From positions 1 to 47,711 of the forward strand of contig JAQGIF010000007.1 in the NCBI GenBank assembly GCA_028291345.1: a DNA stretch of 47,711 bases, read 5' to 3'. The notes beneath the pieces are model-generated. The model made no database searches. It saw nothing but the letters and a program-made list of their open reading frames with translations, and was not told where the DNA came from. Position 1 is the stretch's first letter. Each line of letters starts with the position of its first letter. Positions 17,063-26,229 of this stretch are shown piece after piece. The position numbers and the translations under genes were made by a program. Source of the stretch: Rhodospirillales bacterium. GTDB taxonomy: Bacteria; Pseudomonadota; Alphaproteobacteria; BOG-932; Roseiterribacteraceae.

Positions 17063-17818
17063 TTAAATTCCCGACTTCTGGCCGCCGCTCACATTGATCA
17101 GCTCGCCATTCACGAACGCGCCGTCGTCGCTGGATAGAAAGGCGACCATGGCGGCGATGTCGTGCGGTATGCCGATCCGCCCGATTAGATTGGCGTTCGC
17201 CATCCAGTCGATCTCGTCCTGGCGGCGATTGCGTTTCATCAGCGGTGTCAGGATCGCGCCCGGCGCGATGCAGTTTGCGCGAATCTTCTGCTCCGCATGA
17301 TCGAGCGCCAACGCCCGGGTCAATGCGATGATCCCGCCCTTGGCTGCGACATAGGCCGGGTTCTTCCTCATGGCTGTGACGCCGGCCCCTGACGAGATAT
17401 TGACGATCGAGCCGCCGCCCGACGCCGCCATCGCCGGGATCGCCGCTTTGCACATCAGGAAAGTCGAGGTGAGGTTAAGCCTAACCCAGCCGTCCCATTC
17501 CTCGAGGCTGAGATCGACGATAGTTTTCCCGGGCCGGCTGCCGCCGACGACATTGACCAGAATGGAGAGACCGCCGAACGCGCCGGTTGCAGCTGCGACG
17601 GCCGCCTCGGCACCGACGAGGGTTGTCGCGTCGGCGGCAATCGTGCGCAGACGTCCCGGCGCGGGGCATTGGCGGGCCGTGTCTTCGAGCCCAGCCGCAT
17701 CGATATCGGCGGCGATGACCGATGCGCCACGCTCCGCCAGCAGCCATGCAGTGGCTTGGCCGATGCCACCGCCGCCGGCGGTCACCAGTGCGATCTTCCC
17801 GTCGAGTTGATTCGCCAT
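17063..17818 (-). CDS. SDR-family oxidoreductase, first gene of operon
   Basis: A 251-residue classical short-chain dehydrogenase/reductase. The cofactor loop is TAGGGGIG (13-20), with Asp38 and Asp40 after strand 2 pointing to NAD. The tetrad Asn115, Ser143, Tyr156 and Lys160 (PAYVAAKGG) is complete. The usual NNAG stretch is replaced by NVVGG (89-93), as in a sub-group of SDRs. A GGGGA lies seven bases before the ATG. It is the promoter-proximal gene of the five-gene operon running down to 12198 and is divergent from an MFS gene at 17997. Confidence 0.9.
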   Translation of the reverse strand: MANQLDGKIALVTAGGGGIGQATAWLLAERGASVIAADIDAAGLEDTARQCPAPGRLRTIAADATTLVGAEAAVAAATGAFGGLSILVNVVGGSRPGKTIVDLSLEEWDGWVRLNLTSTFLMCKAAIPAMAASGGGSIVNISSGAGVTAMRKNPAYVAAKGGIIALTRALALDHAEQKIRANCIAPGAILTPLMKRNRRQDEIDWMANANLIGRIGIPHDIAAMVAFLSSDDGAFVNGELINVSGGQKSGI

Positions 17819-17996
17819 TCGAATTCCCCAAGGCCGCGCATTACGGCCATTCCCGTTCCCGCCGGCTCATTTGCTATTGTATGATTAGCGTCAGCGGATC
17901 AATCCTTTATAAGATTGTAAGAACTGGCCTGGGGCGCGTCAACATGTCAGCCACGATAGATGGGCGAACGCCCTCGAAGATGAAAAGGGAGATGCC

Positions 17997-19235
17997 GTGG
18001 GGAATCGACGATGTGCGGAAGTTGTGCAGCTGAGGCCGCAGCCAGCGGCAACCGGTTCGCTGCTACCTGCTGCTGGTTGGCGGCGGCGCGCGGCGATTGC
18101 CGTGCTGCTGTCCAGCGCGCCGGGAATGGCGCTGATGTTCGCCGCGCTTGGCCCCGCCCTTCCCTTGGTCGCGGCACATTTCGGCGGCCAAGGCGGCACG
18201 ACGATGGCGCAGATGATCATGACCATGCCCGGCATCGGCGTCGTTGCCGGCGGCGCGATCGGCGGCTTCACCGTCGCCCGGCTCGGCCTCCGCCATACGC
18301 TGTTGGCGGGGCTGCTGATCTATGCGCTTGCCGGCGCGGCCGGGCTGTATGTCGGCGACATCTATGCCTTGCTGGTTTCCAGATTCCTGCTGGGTGTCGC
18401 CGTAGTGCATATCTCGAGCTGCTGCCTGACCCTGATGGGGGAATGGTTTGACGAGGCGGCGCGGGCGAAAGTGCTGGGCTATCAGGCCGGCGTCGCCGGC
18501 GCGGTCAGTGTGACGATGTTATTATTGGGTGGCACGCTGGCACAACTCGGCGGCTGGCGCGCTCCCTTCATGCTGTATCTGATGGCCCTGCCTGTCCTGT
18601 TGCTGGCGCTGGTCGCAATTCCGAAACATTCCACTCCGCCGATGGTGGTCACCAAGACCGATTGGCCGGCTATCCTGCCGCTGTGGCCACTCTATCTGCT
18701 CGTCATCGGTCTGATGCTCGCCTATTTCATGACGTCGGTTCAGCTCACCTTCCTGCTGAGAGGCGACGGCGTGTCCAGCCCATTCCTCCGTTCGGTCATT
18801 ATCGGCTCGGGGGTTGCTGCGGGCGGTTTGGTCGGCGGTTTCTTCGGACCGGTCTATCGTCGTGTAGGCAGGCGCTGGACACGTATCCTGCTGATCGGTC
18901 TGATGGCCGCCGGATTCGCCCTGATCGGTCTGACCCATAATCTGATCACCATTACCTTGGGTGCGATCTTGTGCGGCGGCGGTGGTGGCATGATCAGCCC
19001 CTATATCAGCAGCCTGTTTCTCGCCCGCACCGTTCCCGCGGTGAGGAGCAAGGCGCTCGGCTTCATGTTTATGAGCTTTTACCTGGCGGACTTCCTCAAT
19101 CCGCTTGCCGTCTATCCGTTCCGCGTTACGATCGGAATCCATGGTGCGTTCATCGCCGCCGCCGTGATCTTGGCGGCTGGTATCGCCGTCAGCTGGCGGG
19201 CCGGCGCACAGCCGGTGCCGGCGACCGCCGAATAG
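17997..19235 (+). CDS. MFS transporter (12-helix, cyanate/organic-anion type)
   Basis: A 412-residue major facilitator with about 12 hydrophobic helices, most like the CynX/NIMT and related organic-anion transporters by general layout. Cues are ALMFAALGPALPLVAAHFGG in helix 1, GAIGGFTVARLGLRHTLLAGL (motif A-like) after helix 2, and FGPVYRRVGRRWTRILLIG between the halves. It uses a GTG start at 17997 with GGGAG five bases upstream; no ATG fits before the first helix. The gene is divergent from the SDR operon across 178 bases and precedes a TonB receptor by 250 bases. It may carry the receptor's substrate across the inner membrane, which is inference from position. Confidence 0.85.
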   Translation: MGNRRCAEVVQLRPQPAATGSLLPAAGWRRRAAIAVLLSSAPGMALMFAALGPALPLVAAHFGGQGGTTMAQMIMTMPGIGVVAGGAIGGFTVARLGLRHTLLAGLLIYALAGAAGLYVGDIYALLVSRFLLGVAVVHISSCCLTLMGEWFDEAARAKVLGYQAGVAGAVSVTMLLLGGTLAQLGGWRAPFMLYLMALPVLLLALVAIPKHSTPPMVVTKTDWPAILPLWPLYLLVIGLMLAYFMTSVQLTFLLRGDGVSSPFLRSVIIGSGVAAGGLVGGFFGPVYRRVGRRWTRILLIGLMAAGFALIGLTHNLITITLGAILCGGGGGMISPYISSLFLARTVPAVRSKALGFMFMSFYLADFLNPLAVYPFRVTIGIHGAFIAAAVILAAGIAVSWRAGAQPVPATAE

Positions 19236-19347
19236 CGCTCATCTAAGCTTGGCAAACCTCCCACCAGCGGCGCGTTTCGAATCGTCAACCGCCTTAGCTG
19301 TTCCTCCCATTGACCGGGCAGGGCTTGGATCGGCGACGTAAAATACC

Positions 19348-19383
19348 CTTTCATCATTAAGATACTTATGATTATGATGAAAG
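19348..19383. promoter_or_regulatory. Perfect inverted repeat upstream of receptor gene
   Basis: Ten-base arms CTTTCATCAT (19348-19357) and ATGATGAAAG (19374-19383) are perfectly complementary across 16 bases. The spacer itself holds a smaller inverted repeat TAAG-ATA-CTTA (19358-19368). It lies about 100 bases before the receptor start in an AT-rich patch and is a candidate operator. Confidence 0.4.
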
Positions 19384-19485
19384 CGGATCTCAACTGAATG
19401 TCTAATATTTCAGAGATCTGAAAGGCTTATGGTCGCGATCAACGCGACCCGCCGAGACAGGGAGGGAAAATTGGAGAAAATATCC

Positions 19486-21885
19486 ATGCGGTCCGCATTG
19501 GCCGCCGTCGCTGCTATCGGGGTCGCGTTCAGCCCCCCAGTCCACGCGCAGCCCCCAAACCATGCCACGCCCGACCAAGCCTCGACTGCCGAACTGGAAG
19601 AGGTTGTTGTTACCGCGCGGCGGCGTGAGGAAAAACTTCAGGTCGTGCCGCTATCGGTACAGGCCTTTAGTGCTGAGCGGCTACAGCAGCATCACATCGA
19701 AAACGCGACCGACTTGTCGAAGATCGTCGCGTCCTTGAATGCGGCTGAAAGCAGCCGCAATGAGGAAAATTACGTCATACGGGGCCAGTCGGGGTCGGGC
19801 GCCTCGATCTCGGGTCAGCAGGTGACCGTGCCGACCTATTTCTCGCAAGTCCCGCTGCCCATCGGCGATGGTGGCGGGCCGGGGCGGTATTTCGACCTGC
19901 AGAATATCCAGGTGCTCAAAGGCCCACAGGGCACTCTGTTTGGTCGCAACTCGACAGGCGGCGCGGTCCTGTTCGAACCGCAGCGGCCGACGATGAACTT
20001 CGAAGGCTATGGCCAAGTGCAACTCGGCGATTACAACGATCACGGCTTCGAGGGAGCACTGAACGTGCCGGCAATTCAGGACAAGCTCGCTTTGCGTTTC
20101 GCGGCCAAGGTCGAGGAGCGCGACGGCTTCACCAAGGACATCACCAACGGACAGGAGCTCGACGACCGCAATTATACCAGCGGCCGCATTTCGGCGGTGT
20201 GGCGGCCGACCGACGCCATCGAAAATCTGATGATCGCCGATTACTACAATACCCACACCGCCGGCACCTCGAATGAGCTGTCCAACTATAATCCCGGCAA
20301 TATGGTGGTGAAGCTGTTCGGCAACGCCGTGCCCGCCGCCTATGCGCTACAACAGGCGCTGGGGCCGCGGAAGACCACCTCCAATACATTCGGCCTAGAC
20401 CGCATCGAGGCCTTGGGCGTATCCGACATCGCGACCTGGGACATCGCCGACAACCTGACCTTCAAAGCGATATTGGGCTATCGCAGCTTTAAGCAGCTGA
20501 ATCGCTTCGACTATGACGGCAGTTCGCTGACCTTTCTGAATTTCGACGCCTGCCAGTCCCCGGCGACATGTCATACCGCCTCGCCGGATGCGCCCTGGAC
20601 GGTGAATGTCGAGCAATTCACCGCCGAGCCGCAATTGCAGGGTCGGCTGTTCGACGACCGGTTGACCTTTACGCTGGGCCTATTCCTGTCGAACTCGGAT
20701 TCACCGGCCGCCAATTACAACCACCAATCCAGCGTCTTCGGCAGCGTCACTGACGCAAATAGCTACATCGATGACCGCAGCCGTGCGGTCTATACTCAGG
20801 AAACCTATGACCTGTCGGACTTCGTCGACGGGCTGAAGATCACCGGTGGCTATCGTTACACCCAGGATCACCGGGCGCTCAGCGTCTCGCAGGCTACCAG
20901 CGGGAAGTGCAATACCGGCACGACCGGCGCGCCGGCGCCAAACCCGGCGAACGCGCCGCAATGCCTCTCGGAATTCTCGATCGATCACGGCAGCACCAGC
21001 TACACGGCCGGCCTGGATTACCAGCTAAACTCGGACACCTTGCTCTATGTCATTCATCGGCGCGGCTATCGCGCCGGCGGCATCAATGCGATAGCCGGGC
21101 CGGTGCTGCTGGCCAACCCGCCGATCCCCAACGCCATCGGCTTGTTCACCTACGGCCCGGAATCGATCATCGACACGGAAATCGGCGTCAAGGCGGACTG
21201 GAAAGTCGGCGAGATGCCCGTGCGCACCAATCTGTCGGGCTACCACTCAATGGTCCACGACGCGCAGCTGAACCAGACGTTCGGCGTCGGCAGCCTGAAT
21301 GTCAGCGCGCTCACCAACGTTACCGAGGCTGAGGTCAACGGGGTGGAGTTCGACTTCACCGCCGTCCCGGTGCCATCGCTCGAGATCAGCGGTTCCTATG
21401 CCTATACCCAGGCCACGTACGGCCCTTATCTGGACTTCAACAACCGCAATCCGGTCACACAGCAGCCGACCCTGTCCACAGGCCGGGCCTATCCCTTTAC
21501 GCCGCTGAACAAGTTCAATGTCAGCGCCCGCTATCATGTCCCGGTTCCTGAACAATGGGGCGATCTCTATGGCAGCATCAGCTGGCTGCACAAATCGCAT
21601 GTGCTGCTGGGATTGATCCCGTTCTACACCAATGCCGGTGTCGTCTATGGCGACCCGGCAGCCTATCAAGGCGATGTCGATACGTACGATCTGACGATCG
21701 ACCTGAAACATGTGGCCAATACAGCGTTCGATGTCAGCTTTTTCGTGACCAACTTGACCGATGCCACCTATAAGATCGGCGGCGCATCGCTGATCGCCTC
21801 GTCGCTCGGCATCGATCAGGCGATCTATAACGAGCCGCGCATGTTTGGCTTTCAGATTCGATATACGTTCGGACCGGGGGAGTAA
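19486..21885 (+). CDS. TonB-dependent outer-membrane receptor (799 aa)
   Basis: TonB-dependent receptor without OmpA extension. The signal peptide MRSALAAVAAIGVAFSPPVHA is followed by the TonB box LEEVVVTARR. The plug domain includes VLKGPQGTLFGRNSTGGAVLFEP. The barrel ends RMFGFQIRYTFGPGE with the typical penultimate aromatic strand. The frame is open to 19429. The ATG at 19486 (GGAG nine bases upstream) best fits the signal peptide; a TTG at 19471 behind GGAGGG would add five residues. The stop is 36 bases before the PQQ-dehydrogenase gene, so the two are probably co-transcribed. The receptor may import the dehydrogenase substrate, PQQ itself or a metal chelate; the sequence does not decide. 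Confidence 0.92.
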   Translation: MRSALAAVAAIGVAFSPPVHAQPPNHATPDQASTAELEEVVVTARRREEKLQVVPLSVQAFSAERLQQHHIENATDLSKIVASLNAAESSRNEENYVIRGQSGSGASISGQQVTVPTYFSQVPLPIGDGGGPGRYFDLQNIQVLKGPQGTLFGRNSTGGAVLFEPQRPTMNFEGYGQVQLGDYNDHGFEGALNVPAIQDKLALRFAAKVEERDGFTKDITNGQELDDRNYTSGRISAVWRPTDAIENLMIADYYNTHTAGTSNELSNYNPGNMVVKLFGNAVPAAYALQQALGPRKTTSNTFGLDRIEALGVSDIATWDIADNLTFKAILGYRSFKQLNRFDYDGSSLTFLNFDACQSPATCHTASPDAPWTVNVEQFTAEPQLQGRLFDDRLTFTLGLFLSNSDSPAANYNHQSSVFGSVTDANSYIDDRSRAVYTQETYDLSDFVDGLKITGGYRYTQDHRALSVSQATSGKCNTGTTGAPAPNPANAPQCLSEFSIDHGSTSYTAGLDYQLNSDTLLYVIHRRGYRAGGINAIAGPVLLANPPIPNAIGLFTYGPESIIDTEIGVKADWKVGEMPVRTNLSGYHSMVHDAQLNQTFGVGSLNVSALTNVTEAEVNGVEFDFTAVPVPSLEISGSYAYTQATYGPYLDFNNRNPVTQQPTLSTGRAYPFTPLNKFNVSARYHVPVPEQWGDLYGSISWLHKSHVLLGLIPFYTNAGVVYGDPAAYQGDVDTYDLTIDLKHVANTAFDVSFFVTNLTDATYKIGGASLIASSLGIDQAIYNEPRMFGFQIRYTFGPGE

Positions 21886-21921
21886 CGCCGAAAACGGCGC
21901 CCGTCCGTTGGGGGAGGCGGG

Positions 21922-23838
21922 ATGAGGGTCATTGCGGCGGCCATGTCAGGGCTAACCGCCTTGCTGTTTGCCTGGGGTGCTGGGGCCGATGCGCCGGCGG
22001 GCGGCGCGGCAATCTATGCCGAGCGCTGTTCGCTCTGCCATGGCTCCGTCCTGCGGGGTGGCGGCGCGCCACCTCTGGTGGGGCCGACCTTCCAGGCCAA
22101 GTGGACGGGCAAGCCGACCGAACAACTGCGCACGCTGATCTCTGACACAATGCCGTTGAACGCCGCAGGCAAGCTCATGCCCGGCGAGTATCAGGCGGTG
22201 ACCGATTTCATACTGCTCTCGAACGGCTATCCGGCGAACGACAAGGTGCTCAAGATCGACCCGGTCGCGGCGGCTAAGGTTGCCGAGGCACCTGAGCCGG
22301 TGCTGCCTGCGCCGGCCAAGCTGCTGGGCCAGGCCAGCGGCGCAAGCCCGTCCGACGACGATATCGCGAACCCATCCGACAATGACTGGCTGACCTATAA
22401 TCGCGATTATACCGGCCAACGTTTTTCGGCGCTAAACCAGATCACGTACGACAATGTGAAGCATCTGGCGCCGTCCTGCATCTTCCAGACCGGCGACACC
22501 GGCAGCTTCGAGGCCTCCCCAGTCATCTATCAGGGCCGGCTCTATATCACGACGACGCACGGCACCTTCGCCATCGATGCCGCGACCTGCAAGGAATTGT
22601 GGCGGCATACCTACACCCCGCCAGGGGCCGAGGGGCTGCCGGTCAATCGCGGCGTCGCGCTCTATCGCGGCAAGGTGCTGCGCGGCACATCGGACGGCCA
22701 TATCATTGCCCTGGACGCCGCGACAGGCGCGCTTTTATGGGATGTCTGGGTCGCCAACAGCCTGCACGGCGCCAATATCAACGGAGCGCTGGTTGCCTTC
22801 GGCGGCAAGGTGTTCACGGGGCAGGGCGGTGCAGACCGCGGCCATACCGGTCATATCTATGCGTTTGATGTCGAAACCGGGGAACTGGCCTGGACATTTA
22901 ATACAATCCCGACCGGTAAGGAGCCCGGCGCAGAGACTTGGGCCAAGGGCACGGAACTGGGAGGTGGATCGTCTTGGACCAGCATCACCGTCGATCCCAA
23001 GACGCGGCAGCTATTCGTGCCGATCGGTAATCCGGGCGCGGACATGGATGGGGCGCTTCGGCCCGGAAACAATCTCTATACCGACTCGGTGGTCGTGCTG
23101 AACGCCGACACCGGGAAGCTGGATTGGTACGTTCAGCAGATACCGCACGACATCCATGACTGGGATACCGCCGCTGCGCCCGCCCTCTATGAGATCGGCG
23201 GTCACAAGTTCATGGCGGTCGCCAGCAAAGATGGCTGGCTCTATATCTATGACCGTGACAAGCACACCCTGATCGCCAAGTCCGAAATCAGCATTCACCT
23301 TAACGACGACAAGCCACTGGCGGCGGGCGTCGAAATGCGCGTCTGTCCCGGTACGCTGGGGGGCGCGGAGTGGAACGGGCCGGCCTTCGATCCGAAGACC
23401 AAAATGCTTTTCGTCAATTCGGTCGATTGGTGCGGCGGGTTCAAGCGGCAGACAACGGCCGGCAGCACGTTCGGCGGTAGCCTGAATTTCGATCCGATCG
23501 AGAAGGTGACAGGCTGGATCCATGGCTTCGACGCTGCGACCGGCGCCGTGAAATGGACCCGGCACACCGACGGGCCGATGGTGGCGGGTATCACGCCGAC
23601 TGGCGGCGGGTTGGTGTTCACCGGCACACCATCGGGCCTATTCTGGGGTCTGAATGCAGCGACCGGCGACATACTCTACGAATTCAATACCGGCGGCGCG
23701 ATCGGCGGCGGCATCTCCAGCTATGCCGTGCGCGGTCGTCAATATCTGGCGGTGACCTCGGGCAGCGCGTCTAAAACGATCTGGAAAACAGCCGGCGCGC
23801 CGACGGTGATCGTGTTCGCCTTACCCGCCCGACCGTGA
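21922..23838 (+). CDS. Quinohaemoprotein (PQQ plus cytochrome c) alcohol dehydrogenase
   Basis: A 638-residue periplasmic dehydrogenase that oxidises alcohols with PQQ and passes electrons to its own haem. Order: signal peptide (about 1-22), cytochrome c domain with CSLCH (Cys36, Cys39, His40) and probable axial Met77 (SDTMPLN), a linker to about 145, then an eight-bladed PQQ propeller (WLTYNRDYTGQRFSALNQI at its start; repeated ALDAATGALLWDVW, AFDVETGELAWTFN and VLNADTGKLDWYVQ blades). The catalytic-Asp region reads PHDIHDWDT (Asp413, Asp415). A second acidic residue two after the catalytic Asp is a feature of lanthanide-dependent enzymes but also occurs in other branches. The N-terminal haem domain is the arrangement of sphingomonad polyvinyl alcohol dehydrogenases, whereas common quinohaemoprotein ethanol dehydrogenases carry haem at the C-terminus. 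Start: GGAGGCGGG before ATG. Confidence 0.88.
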   Translation: MRVIAAAMSGLTALLFAWGAGADAPAGGAAIYAERCSLCHGSVLRGGGAPPLVGPTFQAKWTGKPTEQLRTLISDTMPLNAAGKLMPGEYQAVTDFILLSNGYPANDKVLKIDPVAAAKVAEAPEPVLPAPAKLLGQASGASPSDDDIANPSDNDWLTYNRDYTGQRFSALNQITYDNVKHLAPSCIFQTGDTGSFEASPVIYQGRLYITTTHGTFAIDAATCKELWRHTYTPPGAEGLPVNRGVALYRGKVLRGTSDGHIIALDAATGALLWDVWVANSLHGANINGALVAFGGKVFTGQGGADRGHTGHIYAFDVETGELAWTFNTIPTGKEPGAETWAKGTELGGGSSWTSITVDPKTRQLFVPIGNPGADMDGALRPGNNLYTDSVVVLNADTGKLDWYVQQIPHDIHDWDTAAAPALYEIGGHKFMAVASKDGWLYIYDRDKHTLIAKSEISIHLNDDKPLAAGVEMRVCPGTLGGAEWNGPAFDPKTKMLFVNSVDWCGGFKRQTTAGSTFGGSLNFDPIEKVTGWIHGFDAATGAVKWTRHTDGPMVAGITPTGGGLVFTGTPSGLFWGLNAATGDILYEFNTGGAIGGGISSYAVRGRQYLAVTSGSASKTIWKTAGAPTVIVFALPARP

Positions 23839-23962
23839 TTATCCTACCGAACTGCGGGTATGATCCCTTCATTAAGGCGGGGCATCATTACGAAACCGCA
23901 GCGGCAGCACTGTACATGGTTCCGGATAACAGCGGCAGGAAATAGACTAGGTGCGGCGGCCT

Positions 23963-23976
23963 GCCCGTTGACGGGC
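23963..23976 (+). terminator. Short hairpin downstream of the dehydrogenase gene
   Basis: A perfect 5-bp stem GCCCG-TTGA-CGGGC, followed by CTTCT, lies 125 bases after the dehydrogenase stop. It is a weak terminator candidate. The rest of 23839-24040 shows no other gene. Confidence 0.25.
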
Positions 23977-24040
23977 CTTCTGAGCGTGGTCTAAGGATCG
24001 CCAACGTTATTTTATCGACATTCTTTTGGCCGAGGCCGCG

Positions 24041-24118
24041 ATGCACACAGACCCGCTTTGGATCATCATGATCCTCGTGATCCTGGCCTTCTTTTTCTGG
24101 CAGACTCGGCACTCCTAA
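24041..24118 (+). CDS. Candidate 25-residue membrane microprotein
   Basis: A short frame encodes 25 residues: the N-terminus MHTDPLW, a continuous hydrophobic run IIMILVILAFFFW (residues 8-20) and the polar tail QTRHS, ending TAA. This is the pattern of single-span inner-membrane microproteins with the basic tail inside. GAGG lies seven bases upstream of the ATG. It sits alone between the PQQ-dehydrogenase gene and the end of the convergent moxR operon. No family is recognised, and chance cannot be excluded at this length; conservation would decide. Confidence 0.45.
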   Translation: MHTDPLWIIMILVILAFFFWQTRHS

Positions 24119-24143
24119 CGCGTTCGGTTACCCGGTCGCCCGG

Positions 24144-26204
24144 TTAACGGCCCTCGCGGAACCAAGCCAGTGCCAGCGTGCCGCCCAGGAGGATCAGCAG
24201 CAGGCCGACCGGCAGAAGCGGTGTCTCGCTGACGCCGCGCACCGTATATTGGCCGTTTCGACGCAGACCCATCCAGCCGCGCCCGCCCGCAATTCCGTCC
24301 GCATCGACGCGGCGGATGTCCAGCTTCTCGCCGTCTGTCAGCCAGGCGATCGTGCCGCCGGTCGCGCTCACCACCGGCTTTAGCGGGATTTCCGTCGTCA
24401 GGATATTTCTCAGTTCGGGTGTGTCGATCGAGCCGACGACGGCGAAGGCGCTACGCACGCTGTCGCTGACCTTATAGAGCCCGATCGCATCGGCCGGCAC
24501 TGTCGCATGAGCGATGCCGTGGCCGGTTTCCTCGAGCGCGACCTGTTGGGTCATTCCATCGGGGTTGGTGACGGTCACCTGTACCGGTTCGGGGGCGCGC
24601 TCCAAAGAGCGCCTCGTGATCGTGATCTGGCGGTTTTTGGCGGCGGCGGTCAGCTGGTTTTCATCCAGCTCAGGCTCCTTCATCAGCCAGTGGGCCAGCC
24701 GACGCAGTAGTTCGGCCTGGGGGCCGCCGCCCTCGAAGCCGCGCGACCATAGCCAAATCTGGTCGCTGGAAAGCTGCGCCACCCGGCCTTCGCCCGCATG
24801 GGACAGCAGCAGCAGCGGTTTGTTCTCCGCGCCGGTCATGACGACGGTGCTCTTGCTGTTCACCGGCTCGACCTCGCCCTGACGGAACCAGCGGCCCCAA
24901 TCGGGCGGTCCCTGTTCCTTGGTGCCGGGCAGTTGTGTGGTCACTGGATGGCGGTCGCCCAAATCCGTGACCACCGGCTTGAACGGTGCATTGATTTCGC
25001 GGCCGGTCGGCGAACCGGGCAGAACATCGCGAAGTGCGGTTCGGAACAGCGACGCGTTTCCCTCGAACCCGGGACCGCTTGCCTCCAGCAACGCGCCGCC
25101 CTTGCGGACATAATTCGCCAGATTTTCGTAATATTCCGGCAGCAGGAGCATCTGTTGGTAATGGTCGAAGATGATCAGGTCGAATTCATGCAGCCTGACA
25201 TCGAACAATTCCGCAATCGGGAAGGCGATCAGCGACAGTTCGTTAAATGGCGTGCCGTCGTTTTTTTCCGGCGGGCGCAGGATGGTAAAATGCACCAGAT
25301 CGACGGACGGGTCGGCCTTCAGAAGGTTGCGCCAAGTACGCTCACCTGCATGCGGCTCGCCCGAGATCAGGAGTACGCGCAGCCTCTCGCGCACACCGTT
25401 GATCACCACTGCCGCCTTGTTGTTGGTCAGGGTCAGCTCGCCATCGGCGGGGGTGGCCTCCAGCTCCACTGTCGTGGGTCCGCCATGTTCTATGGGAACA
25501 TCGACGGAGGTGTCGGTGCCGGGCGTCACCAGCACCGTGGCCGGCGACCCGGCATCCTGGGTGACCTTGAGCGGAATCGAGCCGTTGGATGGGATATTCG
25601 CATCGACGATGCGCAGCTTCACCGTCACCTTATTACCGACGATGCCATAGCCGGGCGCATCGATGATCTCGATTCTGCGGTCGCGCTCGTCGCGCGCGCC
25701 GGTCAGCAGCACATGGATCGGGCCCTGGTTCTCGACGGCTGCGGGCTTCGGCACATCGTGAACTTCGCCATCGGTGATCAGGAACGTGCCTGCCAGCCGG
25801 TCGCGCGGAACGTCCGACAGCGAATCGGCGCGCGGTGAGAAGATATCGGTCTCCTCGCCGACCGGATTCGGATCGCTTTCTACGATACGTGTTTCCAGAT
25901 CGGGAAAGCGGGCGAGTTCCGTCTTCAGCGTCGCTACCGCTGCGTCGGTACGCTTCATGCGGTCCGCGAAATGCTGGCTGGGCGAGCGGTCGACGACGAC
26001 GACCGCAACATCCTTCACCGGGTCGCGCTGTTCCTTGACAATCGAGGGCTGGAACAGTGCCAGGACGATGCCAGCCAGCATGGCGAGCCGCCACCAGCGC
26101 CCGCGTCCGTGCCCGAAAAACGCCGCGGTCACAGCGGCGAGCGCGAAAGCGATTAGCGGACCCAGCACGAACCAGGGCAGCAGCGGCGCGAATGCGAGGT
26201 TCAT
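24144..26204 (-). CDS. Large membrane protein with amidotransferase-like domain, moxR operon
   Basis: A 686-residue inner-membrane protein, last gene of the moxR operon. Two membrane helices at the N-terminus (LLPWFVLGPLIAFALAAVTAAFF and LAMLAGIVLALF) are followed by a VWA-like region (DVAVVVVDRSPSQHF), beta-rich segments, a class I amidotransferase-like fold without an obvious Cys nucleophile (RVLLISGEPHAGERTWRNLLKAD ... FDLIIFDHYQQ ... GGALLEASGPGFEG), and a C-terminal helix (LLPVGLLLILLGGTLALAWF). This layout matches uncharacterised membrane proteins routinely found with MoxR, DUF58 and DUF4159 proteins. The ATG at 26204 is preferred; a TTG at 26216 is possible. Role: presumably envelope stress or cofactor assembly with MoxR, by association only. 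Confidence 0.82.
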   Translation of the reverse strand: MNLAFAPLLPWFVLGPLIAFALAAVTAAFFGHGRGRWWRLAMLAGIVLALFQPSIVKEQRDPVKDVAVVVVDRSPSQHFADRMKRTDAAVATLKTELARFPDLETRIVESDPNPVGEETDIFSPRADSLSDVPRDRLAGTFLITDGEVHDVPKPAAVENQGPIHVLLTGARDERDRRIEIIDAPGYGIVGNKVTVKLRIVDANIPSNGSIPLKVTQDAGSPATVLVTPGTDTSVDVPIEHGGPTTVELEATPADGELTLTNNKAAVVINGVRERLRVLLISGEPHAGERTWRNLLKADPSVDLVHFTILRPPEKNDGTPFNELSLIAFPIAELFDVRLHEFDLIIFDHYQQMLLLPEYYENLANYVRKGGALLEASGPGFEGNASLFRTALRDVLPGSPTGREINAPFKPVVTDLGDRHPVTTQLPGTKEQGPPDWGRWFRQGEVEPVNSKSTVVMTGAENKPLLLLSHAGEGRVAQLSSDQIWLWSRGFEGGGPQAELLRRLAHWLMKEPELDENQLTAAAKNRQITITRRSLERAPEPVQVTVTNPDGMTQQVALEETGHGIAHATVPADAIGLYKVSDSVRSAFAVVGSIDTPELRNILTTEIPLKPVVSATGGTIAWLTDGEKLDIRRVDADGIAGGRGWMGLRRNGQYTVRGVSETPLLPVGLLLILLGGTLALAWFREGR

Positions 26205-26229
26205 CGTCCCGATCAAAATGATGTCCCCA

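Noticed and set aside
23158-23166. Firm assignment of the PQQ enzyme as lanthanide-dependent
   Set aside because: Asp-Trp-Asp alone is insufficient; other PQQ dehydrogenase branches also have an acidic residue at this position, and the remaining metal ligands could not be placed with confidence.
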